A DNA stretch of 64,000 nt, from NCBI GenBank assembly GCA_963700475.1, contig CAVOXR010000008.1, positions 1-64,000 on the forward strand, given 5' to 3'. The stretch's first letter is position 1, and every line of letters begins with the position of its first letter. The notes below the pieces were generated by a model. The model worked only from the letters and a program-made list of their open reading frames with translations. It was not told where the DNA came from and did not search any database. Made by a program: the position numbers and the translations under genes. Below, in pieces: positions 51,217 through 60,986 of the stretch. This stretch comes from Prado023 sp963700475 (GTDB lineage: Bacteria > Actinomycetota > Actinomycetes > S36-B12 > CAIYMF01).

Positions 51217-52218
51217 ATGTCCCTGCGTCCTCGTGTGCTGTCCGGGATCCAGCCGACGGCGGATTCCTTCCATATCGGCAACTACCTGGGGGCCCTGCGC
51301 AACTGGGTGTCGCTCCAGGAGACGCACGACTGCTTCTACTGCGTCGTGGACCTGCACGCCATCACGGTGGACCACGACCCGGCGGAGCTGAACCGACGCA
51401 CCCGGGTGTCCTTCGCACAATTGGTCGCCCTTGGCGTGGACCCGCAGCGCTCGACGGTGTTCGTCCAGAGCCAGGTTCCCGAGCACACGCAGCTGCAGTG
51501 GGCCCTGGCCTGCCTGACCGGCATGGGCGAGGCCGGCCGGATGACCCAGTTCAAGGACAAGTCGGCCAAGGCGGGCAGCGACCGAACCTCGGTCGGGCTG
51601 TTCACCTATCCGATCCTCCAGGCCGCCGACATCCTCGTGTACCGGGCCAATGCCGTCCCGGTCGGCGAGGACCAGCGCCAGCACCTCGAACTGACCCGCG
51701 ACCTGGCCGTCCGGTTCAACGGCCGGTTCGGGAACACGTTGACCGTCCCCGAGCCGCTCATCGTCAAGGACACCGCGAAGATCTTCGACCTGGCCGATCC
51801 CACCTCGAAGATGAGCAAGTCCTCGCCGGCCGGCTGCGTGTTCCTGCTCGACCCGCCCAAGCAGACCGCGAAGAAGATCAGGTCCGCGGTCACGGACTCC
51901 GACACGGAGGTGCGCTTCGACGCGGAGAACAAGCCAGGGGTGTCCAACCTCCTGACGATCCTGGCGACCTTCACGGGGCGCTCGGTCGCCGAGGTCGAGC
52001 CGGAGTTCGCCGGCCGGATGTACGGCGACCTGAAGAAGGAGGCCGCGGAGGCAGTCGTCGCCTTCGTCGAGCCCGTCCAGGCACGGGTCGCCGAGCTCCT
52101 GGCGGACCCCGCCGAGCTCGACCGCCAGATGGCCAAGGGCGCTGCCCGTGCTCGCGAGGTCGCAGCCGCGACGTTGGCCGACGTGTACGCGAACCTGGGC
52201 TTCGTGACCGCTCGATGA
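51217..52218 (+). CDS. trpS: Tryptophanyl-tRNA synthetase
   Basis: A 333-residue class Ic aminoacyl-tRNA synthetase. The HIGH-like motif is FHIGN (18-22) and the KMSKS loop KMSKS (198-202). GIQPTADSFHIGNYLGA at the N-terminus and GEDQRQHLELTRDLAVRFN (tryptophan/AMP pocket) are characteristic. It charges tRNA-Trp. Its stop overlaps the start of the 2H-GNAT fusion gene (ATGA at 52215), so the two are co-translated. Confidence 0.97.
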   Translation: MSLRPRVLSGIQPTADSFHIGNYLGALRNWVSLQETHDCFYCVVDLHAITVDHDPAELNRRTRVSFAQLVALGVDPQRSTVFVQSQVPEHTQLQWALACLTGMGEAGRMTQFKDKSAKAGSDRTSVGLFTYPILQAADILVYRANAVPVGEDQRQHLELTRDLAVRFNGRFGNTLTVPEPLIVKDTAKIFDLADPTSKMSKSSPAGCVFLLDPPKQTAKKIRSAVTDSDTEVRFDAENKPGVSNLLTILATFTGRSVAEVEPEFAGRMYGDLKKEAAEAVVAFVEPVQARVAELLADPAELDRQMAKGAARAREVAAATLADVYANLGFVTAR

Positions 52219-53336
52219 GCGTCGCACCGGTGCTCCCCGCGGACGTCCTCGGCTCCGAGCCGCAGGACTGGCCCCTGACCATCGGTGTGGCCCTGCCCAT
52301 CCCCGAGCCGTTCCTCAGCGAGCTCGGCGCCTATCGCGAGCGGTTCGGCGACCCCCTGGCGCATGCCATCGTCGCGCACATCACCCTGGTGCCTCCGACC
52401 GTGGTGGCCGACGAGGAGCACCTGGCCGCGATCCTGGCCCACCTCCAGGTCCAGGCCTCGGAGATGGAGTCGTTCGCGGTCGTCCTCGAGGGGGCTGGGA
52501 CCTTCCGGCCGGTGTCCCAGGTGGTCTTCGTCCCGATCGTGGAGGGCGAGCCGCAGGTCCGGGCTGCTGAGGCGGCGGTCCGGCGCGGCCCCCTGGACCG
52601 TGCCCTGAACTTCCCGTACCACCCGCATGTGACGGTCGCCCACGACCTCGAGGAGGAGTGGCTCGACCAGGCCCATGAGTCGCTGCAGGCCTACCGAGCC
52701 GCTTTCGAGGCCGATCGCCTCAGCCTGTTCATCCAGGGCGCCGACGCCGTGTGGCGCCCGGTCGTCGAGTTCCCGTTCGGGCAGTCCATCATCGACCCCC
52801 AGCGCTACGCGGGTGACTCGGTCACCATCGGCCTGCTGGATCCGGCCGAGTTCCCCGCGCTGTGCCCCAGGCTCGGGGAGATCGTGGCCGATGCGGTGGC
52901 CTCCGGCGCGGGCGTGAACTTCATGCTCCCGTTCACGGCGGCTGACGGCGAGGCGTGGTGGCGCGCGCAGTCCGAGGACGTGGCCTCGGGCCGGCGGATC
53001 CTGCTGGTGGCCCGAGACGAGGGCGAGGTCGTCGGCACGATCTCGCTGAACCCCGCCGTCGCGCCGAACCAGCCGCATCGCGCAGAGCTCAGCAAGCTGC
53101 TCGTGCACTCGGCCGACCGGCGCCGCGGGGTGGCGACTCGGCTCATGGACGCGGCCGCAGCAGAGGCCCGCGAACGCGGGTTCACCCTGCTCACCCTCGA
53201 CTGCGTGGCAGGGGGCCCGGAGGAGGAGTTCTACCGCGGACTCGGCTACGTGCCACTCGGGACCATCCCGGGCTACGCGCTGTCCCCGACGGGCGAGCTG
53301 CAGGGCGCGACGATCCTCTACCTCGAGCTGCGCTGA
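52215..53336 (+). CDS. Fusion of 2H phosphoesterase (2'-5' RNA ligase-like) and GNAT acetyltransferase
   Basis: A 373-residue two-domain protein. The N-terminal half (about 20-190) has the paired HxT motifs of the 2H superfamily: HIT at 55-57 and HVT at 138-140, predicting hydrolysis or ligation of 2',3'-cyclic or 2'-5' phosphodiesters. The C-terminal half (about 200-373) is a GNAT domain with the acetyl-CoA loop LLVHSADRRRGVATRLMDAA and EEEFYRGLGYVPLG. Both active centres look intact. Start at 52215 overlaps trpS. A tRNA- or RNA-related role fits the neighbour, but neither substrate is known. Confidence 0.85.
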   Translation: MSVAPVLPADVLGSEPQDWPLTIGVALPIPEPFLSELGAYRERFGDPLAHAIVAHITLVPPTVVADEEHLAAILAHLQVQASEMESFAVVLEGAGTFRPVSQVVFVPIVEGEPQVRAAEAAVRRGPLDRALNFPYHPHVTVAHDLEEEWLDQAHESLQAYRAAFEADRLSLFIQGADAVWRPVVEFPFGQSIIDPQRYAGDSVTIGLLDPAEFPALCPRLGEIVADAVASGAGVNFMLPFTAADGEAWWRAQSEDVASGRRILLVARDEGEVVGTISLNPAVAPNQPHRAELSKLLVHSADRRRGVATRLMDAAAAEARERGFTLLTLDCVAGGPEEEFYRGLGYVPLGTIPGYALSPTGELQGATILYLELR

Positions 53337-53341
53337 CCGAA

Positions 53342-53386
53342 CTGGTGGTCGATCCGGTCCATCCAATCGACGGAATCGACTACCAG
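53342..53386. terminator. Hairpin between convergent genes
   Basis: CTGGTGGTCGAT (53342-53353) pairs with ATCGACTACCAG (53375-53386), 12 bp with one G-U pair, between the 2H-GNAT stop and the end of the convergent methyltransferase-like gene. Confidence 0.55.
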
Positions 53387-53396
53387 CACCGTGTGC

Positions 53397-54248
53397 TCAG
53401 CCGAAGACCCCCGGCGGCGGAACCGGCGATCCGGTCGCGTTCGCGTCGGTGAACGGCGGGTGGTCGCCCACGAACCCGTCGAGGTCCACGCCGTGCAGGA
53501 CGCGGGCCGGCCACGGGTCACCGGCGCTGCGCCGGGTGAGGGCTGCGAGGTCGAGAGGCTCGGCCCACGGCGACTGGGCGACCACGACCAGGTTCCCGAA
53601 CCGGCGCCCGCGCAGGACTGACGGCTCGGCAGCCACCACGACCCGATCGAACGTGCCTCGTACCCCGGCCACGTACCGCCGGGCATAGGTCAGAGGGTTC
53701 TCGTCAGCGATGTTGGCCACGAGCGTCCCGCCTGGGGTGAGCACGCGTCGCACGTGACCGAAGGCCTCCACGGTCGTGAGGTTCCCGGGGGTCTGGGCGC
53801 TGGCGAAGACGTCGAGGATGACCAGGTCGGCCGATTCGTCGGGCAGCGACTCCAACGCGGTCCGGGCCTCGGTGGTGCGCACCCGGATCTGGTACTCCCT
53901 CGGCCAGGGCAGGTGCTCGCGGACAAGGTCGACGAGTGCGGCGTCGTGCTCGATCACGAGGTTGCGGGTTCGGGGCCGGGTGGCGCTCGCATAGCGGGCC
54001 AGGGCCATCGCGCCGCCGCCGAGGTGCACCACCCTCAGGGGCCCGGGCGGGAGCAGGTCGATGACGTGGCCGATGCGGCGCATGTACTCGAAGACCAGCC
54101 GGCTCGGGTCGGCGAGGTCCACATGGGACTGCTGGGTCCCCTCGACCAACAGCATCCAGCCCTCGGCGAGGTCCGGATCGGGCACGAGCGTGGCCTCGCC
54201 CCCGGCCACAGGTCGGGTCACCGTGCCGCGCAGCGCCCGACGTCCCAT
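53397..54248 (-). CDS. Spermidine synthase-like SAM-binding protein
   Basis: A 283-residue protein with a Rossmann methyltransferase-like core: glycine loop VVHLGGGAMALARY, acidic strand NLVIEHDAALVDLVREHL, then LVILDVFASAQTPGNLTTVEAF and PGGTLVANIADENPL. This fits polyamine-synthase homologues of actinobacteria; many such stand-alone members do not make spermidine, and the key catalytic Asp is in LDVFA. It may be an SAM-dependent enzyme of unknown substrate. Start 54248 is the first ATG next to the homology region; no strong Shine-Dalgarno sequence is seen. Confidence 0.75.
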   Translation of the reverse strand: MGRRALRGTVTRPVAGGEATLVPDPDLAEGWMLLVEGTQQSHVDLADPSRLVFEYMRRIGHVIDLLPPGPLRVVHLGGGAMALARYASATRPRTRNLVIEHDAALVDLVREHLPWPREYQIRVRTTEARTALESLPDESADLVILDVFASAQTPGNLTTVEAFGHVRRVLTPGGTLVANIADENPLTYARRYVAGVRGTFDRVVVAAEPSVLRGRRFGNLVVVAQSPWAEPLDLAALTRRSAGDPWPARVLHGVDLDGFVGDHPPFTDANATGSPVPPPGVFG

Positions 54249-54294
54249 GGCCGGCCATTGTCCATGAGGAACTCGTGGGGCTGTGCGCCCCAAG

Positions 54295-54341
54295 CGGAAT
54301 ATCTGCGGCACCAGGTGTGGTTGTATACCTGCCGGGGTATA
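54295..54341 (+). promoter_or_regulatory. SigR/SigH-type promoter with CsoR/CstR-like operator before trxA
   Basis: CGGAAT (54295-54300), 18 nt, GGTTG (54319-54323) matches the sGGAAT-N18-sGTTG pattern of the thiol-stress sigma factors SigR and SigH. TATACC-TGCCGG-GGTATA (54324-54341) follows at once, covers the predicted start site and resembles CsoR/CstR-family operator boxes. Both assignments rest on motif similarity. Confidence 0.55.
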
Positions 54342-54383
54342 TCTGGCAAGACCACACAGACGCCGAGTGCAAGGAACAATGAC

Positions 54384-54755
54384 ATGGCTAGCGTGACCCT
54401 GACCGCCACGGACTTCGAGTCGACCGTCCTGGGCAATGACATCGTCCTGGTCGACTTCTGGGCTGCCTGGTGCGGCCCGTGCCGCAACTTCGCCCCCGTC
54501 TACGAGTCCGCCTCCGCGGTGCACTCCGACGTCGTGTTCGGCAAGGTCGACACCGAGGCCGAGCAGTCCCTGGCTGCCGCTGCCCAGATCACGTCGATCC
54601 CGACGCTCATGGCCTTCCGTGAGGGCGTCCTCGTGTTCGCTCAGCCCGGGGCCCTGCCGGCGCCGGCGCTCGAGCAGGTCATCGAGGCCGTCCGCGGCCT
54701 CGACATGGAGCAGGTCCGCGCCGAAATCGCCGCCCAGAAGGGCGATCCGCAGTAG
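54384..54755 (+). CDS. trxA: Thioredoxin
   Basis: A 123-residue thioredoxin with active site WCGPC (W29-C33; Cys 30 and 33), cis-proline in SIPTLMAFREG and VDFWAAWCGPCRN start. A C-terminal extension of about 15 residues (GLDMEQVRAEIAAQKG) is slightly longer than usual. It reduces protein disulfides. AAGGA lies before the ATG at 54384. The upstream region suggests thiol-stress and metal or persulfide control, and the neighbouring minus-strand gene is divergent. Confidence 0.93.
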   Translation: MASVTLTATDFESTVLGNDIVLVDFWAAWCGPCRNFAPVYESASAVHSDVVFGKVDTEAEQSLAAAAQITSIPTLMAFREGVLVFAQPGALPAPALEQVIEAVRGLDMEQVRAEIAAQKGDPQ

Positions 54756-54793
54756 CGTCTGGAGGTGCCCGGACCGCACTGGTTTCGGGCGGA

Positions 54794-54874
54794 ACGTCCC
54801 GGCGGCCCCCGACTAGGGCCCGGGACGTCGCACGGCGAAGGCTCGTCGCCCCTCGACCCGGTGACGAGCCTTCG
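54794..54874. terminator. Double terminator between trxA and DUF4349 gene
   Basis: Hairpin 1: ACGTCCCG (54794-54801) with CGGGACGT (54821-54828), extended by GGCCC/GGGCC. Hairpin 2: CGAAGGCTCGTC (54836-54847) with GACGAGCCTTCG (54863-54874). They sit between the convergent trxA and DUF4349 genes and can act in both directions. Confidence 0.7.
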
Positions 54875-54904
54875 TCATCTGCGTGCGGTGACCACCCGGC
54901 CGGT

Positions 54905-56236
54905 TCAGGTGGCCGGATCGGTCGGGGTCGCCTCCTCGCCGGCGTCGGCGGGAGCCGGCGTCCGGGCGGTCTGGGGTGCGGGAGGCGGTGTGGACCCGGC
55001 GCGGCGGGTGCGGCGTCGACGCACCCAGGCGATGATCCCCATGGCGATCAGCAGCGGCGAGATGATCAGCAAGGCCTGGCCGAACCAGCTCCAGAACTGC
55101 GACAGGCCATCGAGGAACGACTCCCACCACGTCTGCTGCGGCTGCGGGTCCACTGAGTTCTGGGCGTCCTCCGGACTCATCAGGGTCAGGCTGATCTGCG
55201 ACATCGCAGTCTGGTTCTCGAGGTCGCGCTGCTGGGCCCTCAGGGCGTCCAGCTCGGCCTGCCGCTGGGAGATGGCCTGCTCGAGGGTGATCACGTCGGT
55301 GATGTCCGTGGCATCGTCCATCAGGGCGGTCAGCCGTGCCAGCGAGGCCTCGAGTGCCTTGATGCGGGCATCGACATCGGCGACCTGCGCGCCGACGTCG
55401 TACGTGGACTGCTGCATCTGCACGACCTCGCCGGCGTCGCGCGCGGCCTCCATCGCCTCGTCGTAGTCATCCACGGGTACCTGGACGGTGAGCCAGATGC
55501 CCGGCCCGCTCGGGTACCACGGGTAGGGGTAGCTCATCCCCATGTCCCGCGACATGGATACCTCGGGGCCGTAGGGCTGCACCCCGCCACCACCGCCCTC
55601 GGTCACCACGGACTCGGAGGTGACCCGGCCGCCCATCGCCAGGATGGTCGCCACGAACTCGTCGCGTGCCGCCTCGGGGTCCTCGGTGCCGACCAGGACC
55701 GAGCCGGAGCGGACCAGGGCCTCGTCGGTGGTGTCGGCGCCCGGGACGCCTGCATTGGGGGTGCTGGTCGTGGGGCTCATGGCCTCTGAGGAGACCGCTG
55801 CGTCCCGGGCGGCCTCGGGAGCGCCCACGCTGCCGTCGACGGCAGCGCCCTTGTCCGTCCCCACACCTGCCGGGGCTCCACCGGCAACGTCCGAGACGCC
55901 GACGCTCGCCGTCGAGTCCGAGCTGCTGCCGGGGGCCAGCCCGGGCAGGACGCTGCCTGCGGCCAGCGCGAGGGTCGCGACCCCGGCAGCCGCCATCAGC
56001 ATCCCCTGCCAGTGCTTCTCGGTGAATGACCTGTGATCGGCGAGCTGGGTGGGGGCGATCTCGGTCGAGTCGGGTCCTGTGCCAGCAGCCGGGGCCTCCC
56101 CCGCGACGGCAGCGGCACGGACGCGGTCCAGCAGGTGCGCGGGCTCGGGCTGGGGTGCGCCAGCCTCGGGATCAGCCTGGGCGAGCAGGTCGCGCAGGGC
56201 CTCGTCCGCGCGATCCTCGGTGCTCTGGGTGTTCAT
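54905..56236 (-). CDS. DUF4349 domain membrane protein, probable partner of the ECF sigma factor
   Basis: A 443-residue protein. Residues 1-70 are cytoplasmic and acidic (EDRADEALRDLLAQADPEAG), followed by a membrane helix (about 77-98), a Ser/Thr/Ala-rich linker and a DUF4349 domain (about 165-345; VRSGSVLVGTEDPEAARDEF, VPVDDYDEAMEAARDAGEV) with a coiled-coil stretch (about 285-340). A second helix (about 378-400) leads to a short Pro-rich tail. The ATGA overlap with the sigma gene and the cytoplasmic N-terminus fit an anti-sigma or signalling role; no zinc anti-sigma motif is seen. Confidence 0.8.
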   Translation of the reverse strand: MNTQSTEDRADEALRDLLAQADPEAGAPQPEPAHLLDRVRAAAVAGEAPAAGTGPDSTEIAPTQLADHRSFTEKHWQGMLMAAAGVATLALAAGSVLPGLAPGSSSDSTASVGVSDVAGGAPAGVGTDKGAAVDGSVGAPEAARDAAVSSEAMSPTTSTPNAGVPGADTTDEALVRSGSVLVGTEDPEAARDEFVATILAMGGRVTSESVVTEGGGGGVQPYGPEVSMSRDMGMSYPYPWYPSGPGIWLTVQVPVDDYDEAMEAARDAGEVVQMQQSTYDVGAQVADVDARIKALEASLARLTALMDDATDITDVITLEQAISQRQAELDALRAQQRDLENQTAMSQISLTLMSPEDAQNSVDPQPQQTWWESFLDGLSQFWSWFGQALLIISPLLIAMGIIAWVRRRRTRRAGSTPPPAPQTARTPAPADAGEEATPTDPAT

Positions 56237-56871
56237 CGTGTGGCCTCCGAGCCGTTGCGGGTGGTCAGGGTGTCTGTGGGGGACGTGGCCGCGTCCGGCT
56301 GGTTCTGGGTGCCGGGGCCGTCGACTCCCGGGCCGTCGACCCCGGGGCCGCTGACGCCGCGCTGCACCAGCGCCTCGCGCAACCGTGCCCGCGCCCGGTG
56401 CATCCGCGTGCGGGCCGTGCCCGGGGAGCAGCCCAGGACCTCGGCGATCTCGGCCGGGCCCAGCTGTTCCCACGCCCAGAGGCGAAGCAGCTCGGCGTCG
56501 GACTCGGAGAGGTCATCGAGGGCGGCAGCCACGACGTCGTGGGCCGCGGTCTCGTCGACGACCTGCTGGGCGGGGTCCACCTCGGTCGTGTGCAGCGGTC
56601 GCACCGTGGCCAGCCTGGTCCCCAGCCGGGTGCGACGGGAGTCCGAGCGGATCACGTGCGCGATCACGTTGCCGGCGGTGGCGTACAACCAGGGCAGTGC
56701 CTCGTCGGGCACGACGTCGCGCCGACGCCACGCGGTGGCGAAGACCTCCACCACCACGTCCTCGGCGTCCTCCGTGGAGTCCAGCCGACGACGTGCGTAG
56801 GCCAGAACCGCGCGGGAGTGCCGTCCGAAGAGGTCAGTCAGCCACTCGTCCTCGAGCTCGCGTGTGCTCAT
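56233..56871 (-). CDS. ECF-type RNA polymerase sigma factor
   Basis: A 212-residue sigma-70 family protein with sigma2 (about 10-75: LFGRHSRAVLAYARRRLDST, DAEDVVVEVFATAWRRRD) and sigma4 (about 115-165: LSESDAELLRLWAWEQLGPA, EIAEVLGCSPGTARTRMHRA). The C-terminal about 40 residues are a Gly/Pro/Asp tail with repeated GPGVD units, not part of either domain. It directs RNA polymerase to a stress or envelope regulon that cannot be read here. The gene is followed by, and overlaps, the DUF4349 gene. Confidence 0.9.
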   Translation of the reverse strand: MSTRELEDEWLTDLFGRHSRAVLAYARRRLDSTEDAEDVVVEVFATAWRRRDVVPDEALPWLYATAGNVIAHVIRSDSRRTRLGTRLATVRPLHTTEVDPAQQVVDETAAHDVVAAALDDLSESDAELLRLWAWEQLGPAEIAEVLGCSPGTARTRMHRARARLREALVQRGVSGPGVDGPGVDGPGTQNQPDAATSPTDTLTTRNGSEATR

Positions 56872-57141
56872 ACCCCTATGTTCCCGCCGCGGACCTCCGC
56901 GTTACAGGACCGTTCGGGGTGCGGCGCACATGAAAGCGCCCTTCAGGAGCAGGTCCGCGGCGGCGCCGGAGTCCGCGCACGCGAAACCGCCCTAATGGTG
57001 GCTCAGAGAGCCCGCTATTCGGCGGTTCCATGTGCGCCGGCGTGGGTGCCTGGCAATGTCCCGGGGCATAGGGGCGGTTTCGGGTGCATCGCCCTCGTTC
57101 CCGCCGCGGGTCTGCGCCGTGAGGAGTCTGGCCTCGGCTGC
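56872..57141. repeat. Intergenic region with four copies of a 22-nt repeat in both orientations
   Basis: Copies resembling TAGGGCGGTTTC-rTGTGCGCCG: minus strand at 56921-56943 and 56972-56994, plus strand at 57017-57040 and 57069-57093. Pairing between the outer copies includes GGCGCACATG (56923-56932) with CATGTGCGCC (57029-57038), and a small hairpin GGCTC-AGA-GAGCC sits at the centre. It separates the sigma gene start from the pgm 3' end. No coding frame is convincing. Confidence 0.65.
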
Positions 57142-58779
<1,638 letters not shown>

Positions 58780-58932
58780 GGCACCTCCTGGTCGTGTGGT
58801 GGCGGGCGGGCCACGCACGAACCCCCAGAGTATTGACGCCGACCCCCGCACGGCGCGGTGAGCGCTACCCGGTTGCCCGGTGGGATGGTGGATCTGCTCG
58901 GAGAGGGCGCTCTCCCGTGTCATCATTGGCCA

Positions 58933-60180
58933 GTGACCGGCTCCACCCTCTACCGACGCCTGCCCAACGGCTCATGGGCCGCGCAGCGGGAGGACCTGCC
59001 AGCCGGCCAGATGGATGCTGAGTCACACGAACCCGAGATGGCCCACGTGGGCGCCGTCCCCGTGGTTGCCGGAGCTGTGGCGGCCGGCGCTCCGGTCGTC
59101 GCGGCTGGATCGGGCGGCAGCGGCGCCGCCACCGCAGACCCGGTGCCTGCCTCGCCCCAGCCCACGATCGCGCAGCCGACCCCGCCACCCACGAAGCGCC
59201 GCAGGCGCTGGTCGATCTGGCGGATCATCACGTGGGCACTGGCTGCATACGTGATCTGGCTGGTCGTGCTGGTCGTGTACGCGGCCGCTTCCCTGGACAA
59301 GATCGATGCCCTGTCCCCGGCCCCGATCGCCGACACGGATGGCACCGTCTGGCTGCTGGTGGGCTCGGACAGCCGCGATGGGTTGACCAAGAAGCAGCAG
59401 AAGAAGCTCAAGACCGGAGACGTCGAGGGCCAGCGGACCGACACGATCATGCTGGTGCACCAGAAGCTGGGCGAGACGCCCACCCTGGTCTCGATCCCGC
59501 GTGACTCCTGGGTGACCATCCCGGCACACACCGCCAGCGACGGGGCCCAGGTGGAAGCGCGCGGCGGCAAGATCAACTCGGCGTTCTCCTACGGCGGGGC
59601 GCCCCTGCTCAGCGAGACGATCGAGTACAACACCGGCCTGCATGTCGACAACTACATGGAGGTCGGGATGGGCGGGATCGTCAACATGACCGATGCCGTG
59701 GGCGGGATCGAGGTCTGCTTCGAGAAGGCGATCTCGGACAAGAACAGCGGGCTCGACGTCCAGCCCGGCTGCCAGACCCTGGACGGGCCCGAGGCCCTGG
59801 CGTGGGTCCGGATGCGCTACGCCGACCCCAAGGGCGACCTCGGCCGGATCGAGCGCCAGCGCCAGTACATCGCGTTGATGGTCGACCAGATGCTCAGCTG
59901 GCAGACCGTGGTCAACCCGTTCCGGCAGTGGGACATCGTCAACGCCATGCTCGACTCGGTGCGGGTGGACGACGGCACGGGGCTGATCAACCTCGGCACG
60001 TTCGGTTTCGGGATGGGGCGGATCGCATCAGGCAGCGGCGAGGTCACGACCGTGCCGATCGACGACACCGACCACTGGGAGAACGGCCAGTGGGTCATCA
60101 AGTGGGACGCGGCCGAGGCTGACCAGCTGTTCTCCTCGATGGGCGCGAGCACCCCGCAGTCGGCGTCCGACCAGCCGTAG
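58933..60180 (+). CDS. LytR-CpsA-Psr (LCP) family wall-polymer ligase
   Basis: A 415-residue membrane protein: a cytoplasmic Ala/Gly/Pro-rich N-terminus (about 1-90), a basic patch KRRRRW, one helix (about 101-122) and an extracellular LCP domain (about 135-320; LVGSDSRDG, RTDTIMLVHQ, SIPRDSWVTI, RMRYADPKGDLGRIERQRQ). It lacks the LytR_C domain of the enzyme encoded at 7160. It attaches glycopolymers to peptidoglycan. The GTG at 58933 follows CATCAT by 6 nt and is taken as a leaderless start; GTG 58858 and ATG 58885 are alternatives. Confidence 0.88.
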   Translation: MTGSTLYRRLPNGSWAAQREDLPAGQMDAESHEPEMAHVGAVPVVAGAVAAGAPVVAAGSGGSGAATADPVPASPQPTIAQPTPPPTKRRRRWSIWRIITWALAAYVIWLVVLVVYAAASLDKIDALSPAPIADTDGTVWLLVGSDSRDGLTKKQQKKLKTGDVEGQRTDTIMLVHQKLGETPTLVSIPRDSWVTIPAHTASDGAQVEARGGKINSAFSYGGAPLLSETIEYNTGLHVDNYMEVGMGGIVNMTDAVGGIEVCFEKAISDKNSGLDVQPGCQTLDGPEALAWVRMRYADPKGDLGRIERQRQYIALMVDQMLSWQTVVNPFRQWDIVNAMLDSVRVDDGTGLINLGTFGFGMGRIASGSGEVTTVPIDDTDHWENGQWVIKWDAAEADQLFSSMGASTPQSASDQP

Positions 60181-60271
60181 CCCGGGCCTCGTCCCCGCGC
60201 GTCGTGATGCTGGTGATGGCACGACGGATCGCCGCACTGATGGGGCACGTGCACCAGGGGGACCGAGCGCC

Positions 60272-60277
60272 TACCGT
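60272..60277 (+). promoter_or_regulatory. -10 element of leaderless DUF4126 gene
   Basis: TACCGT, 6 nt, then ATG 60284, with no Shine-Dalgarno sequence. The same hexamer and spacing occur before vapB, the Ala/Lys-rich protein gene and the decayed secreted-protein gene. Confidence 0.5.
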
Positions 60278-60283
60278 TGGCGC

Positions 60284-60865
60284 ATGGATGGAGCCACGAT
60301 CCTCATCACGGGGATGGGCTTGGCCGTCGCCGCGGGCCTGAACGCCTACATCCCGCTGATGGTCGCGGGGCTGCTCGTGCGATTCGATGTCGTGAGCTTC
60401 GGCGATCCCTACGACATCCTCGGGAGCACGCCCGCGCTGATCATCATCGGGATCCTGCTGGCGATCGAGCTCCTCGCCGACAAGATCCCGGCGGTCGACT
60501 CGGTCAACGACGCCGTCCAGACCTTCATCCGTCCGGCGTCGGGCGCCGTGCTGTTCGCGGCCGCCGCATCCGGTGCCGAGTGGCAGTGGGCGCAGGCGCT
60601 CGCGGTGATCGTCGGCCTGCTGACCGCCCTGGGCGTGCACTCCACCAAGGCGGCGGCGCGGCCAGTGATCAACGTCGCGACGGCGGGAGTGGGCGGCCCG
60701 GTGGCCAGCGTGGTGGAGGACGGCTTCTCGTTGAGCCTCGCGCTGGCTGCCCTGCTGGCGCCGCTGATCGCCCTGGTGATCCTCGTGTGGCTGGCGTGGT
60801 TCGCGTTCCGCGCGATCCGGCGGATCCAGCGTCGCCGGTCCGGAGAGCCGGCGGCCGCGGTCTGA
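60284..60865 (+). CDS. DUF4126 family membrane protein
   Basis: A 193-residue protein with about five membrane helices. ATILITGMGLAVAAGLNAYIPLM and ATAGVGGPVASVVEDGFSLSL fit the DUF4126 family. The family is widespread in bacteria, often beside lipid or envelope genes, but has no known activity. It lies between the LCP gene and the pur genes, separated from purS by 121 bp. Confidence 0.8.
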   Translation: MDGATILITGMGLAVAAGLNAYIPLMVAGLLVRFDVVSFGDPYDILGSTPALIIIGILLAIELLADKIPAVDSVNDAVQTFIRPASGAVLFAAAASGAEWQWAQALAVIVGLLTALGVHSTKAAARPVINVATAGVGGPVASVVEDGFSLSLALAALLAPLIALVILVWLAWFAFRAIRRIQRRRSGEPAAAV

Positions 60866-60986
60866 TCCCCCGGATCCGGGCGCCGGGCGCTCCCCTGCCC
60901 TGCAGGATCGGCCCGGCCTGGTCGGGCCATCGGGAGCATCGAAGTAGGCTGTGCCCAGCAGTTTCGCCGCACCCCCAGGAGTTGCC

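Noticed and set aside
56921..57093. CRISPR array
   Set aside because: Only four imperfect copies in both orientations with unequal spacers and no cas genes.
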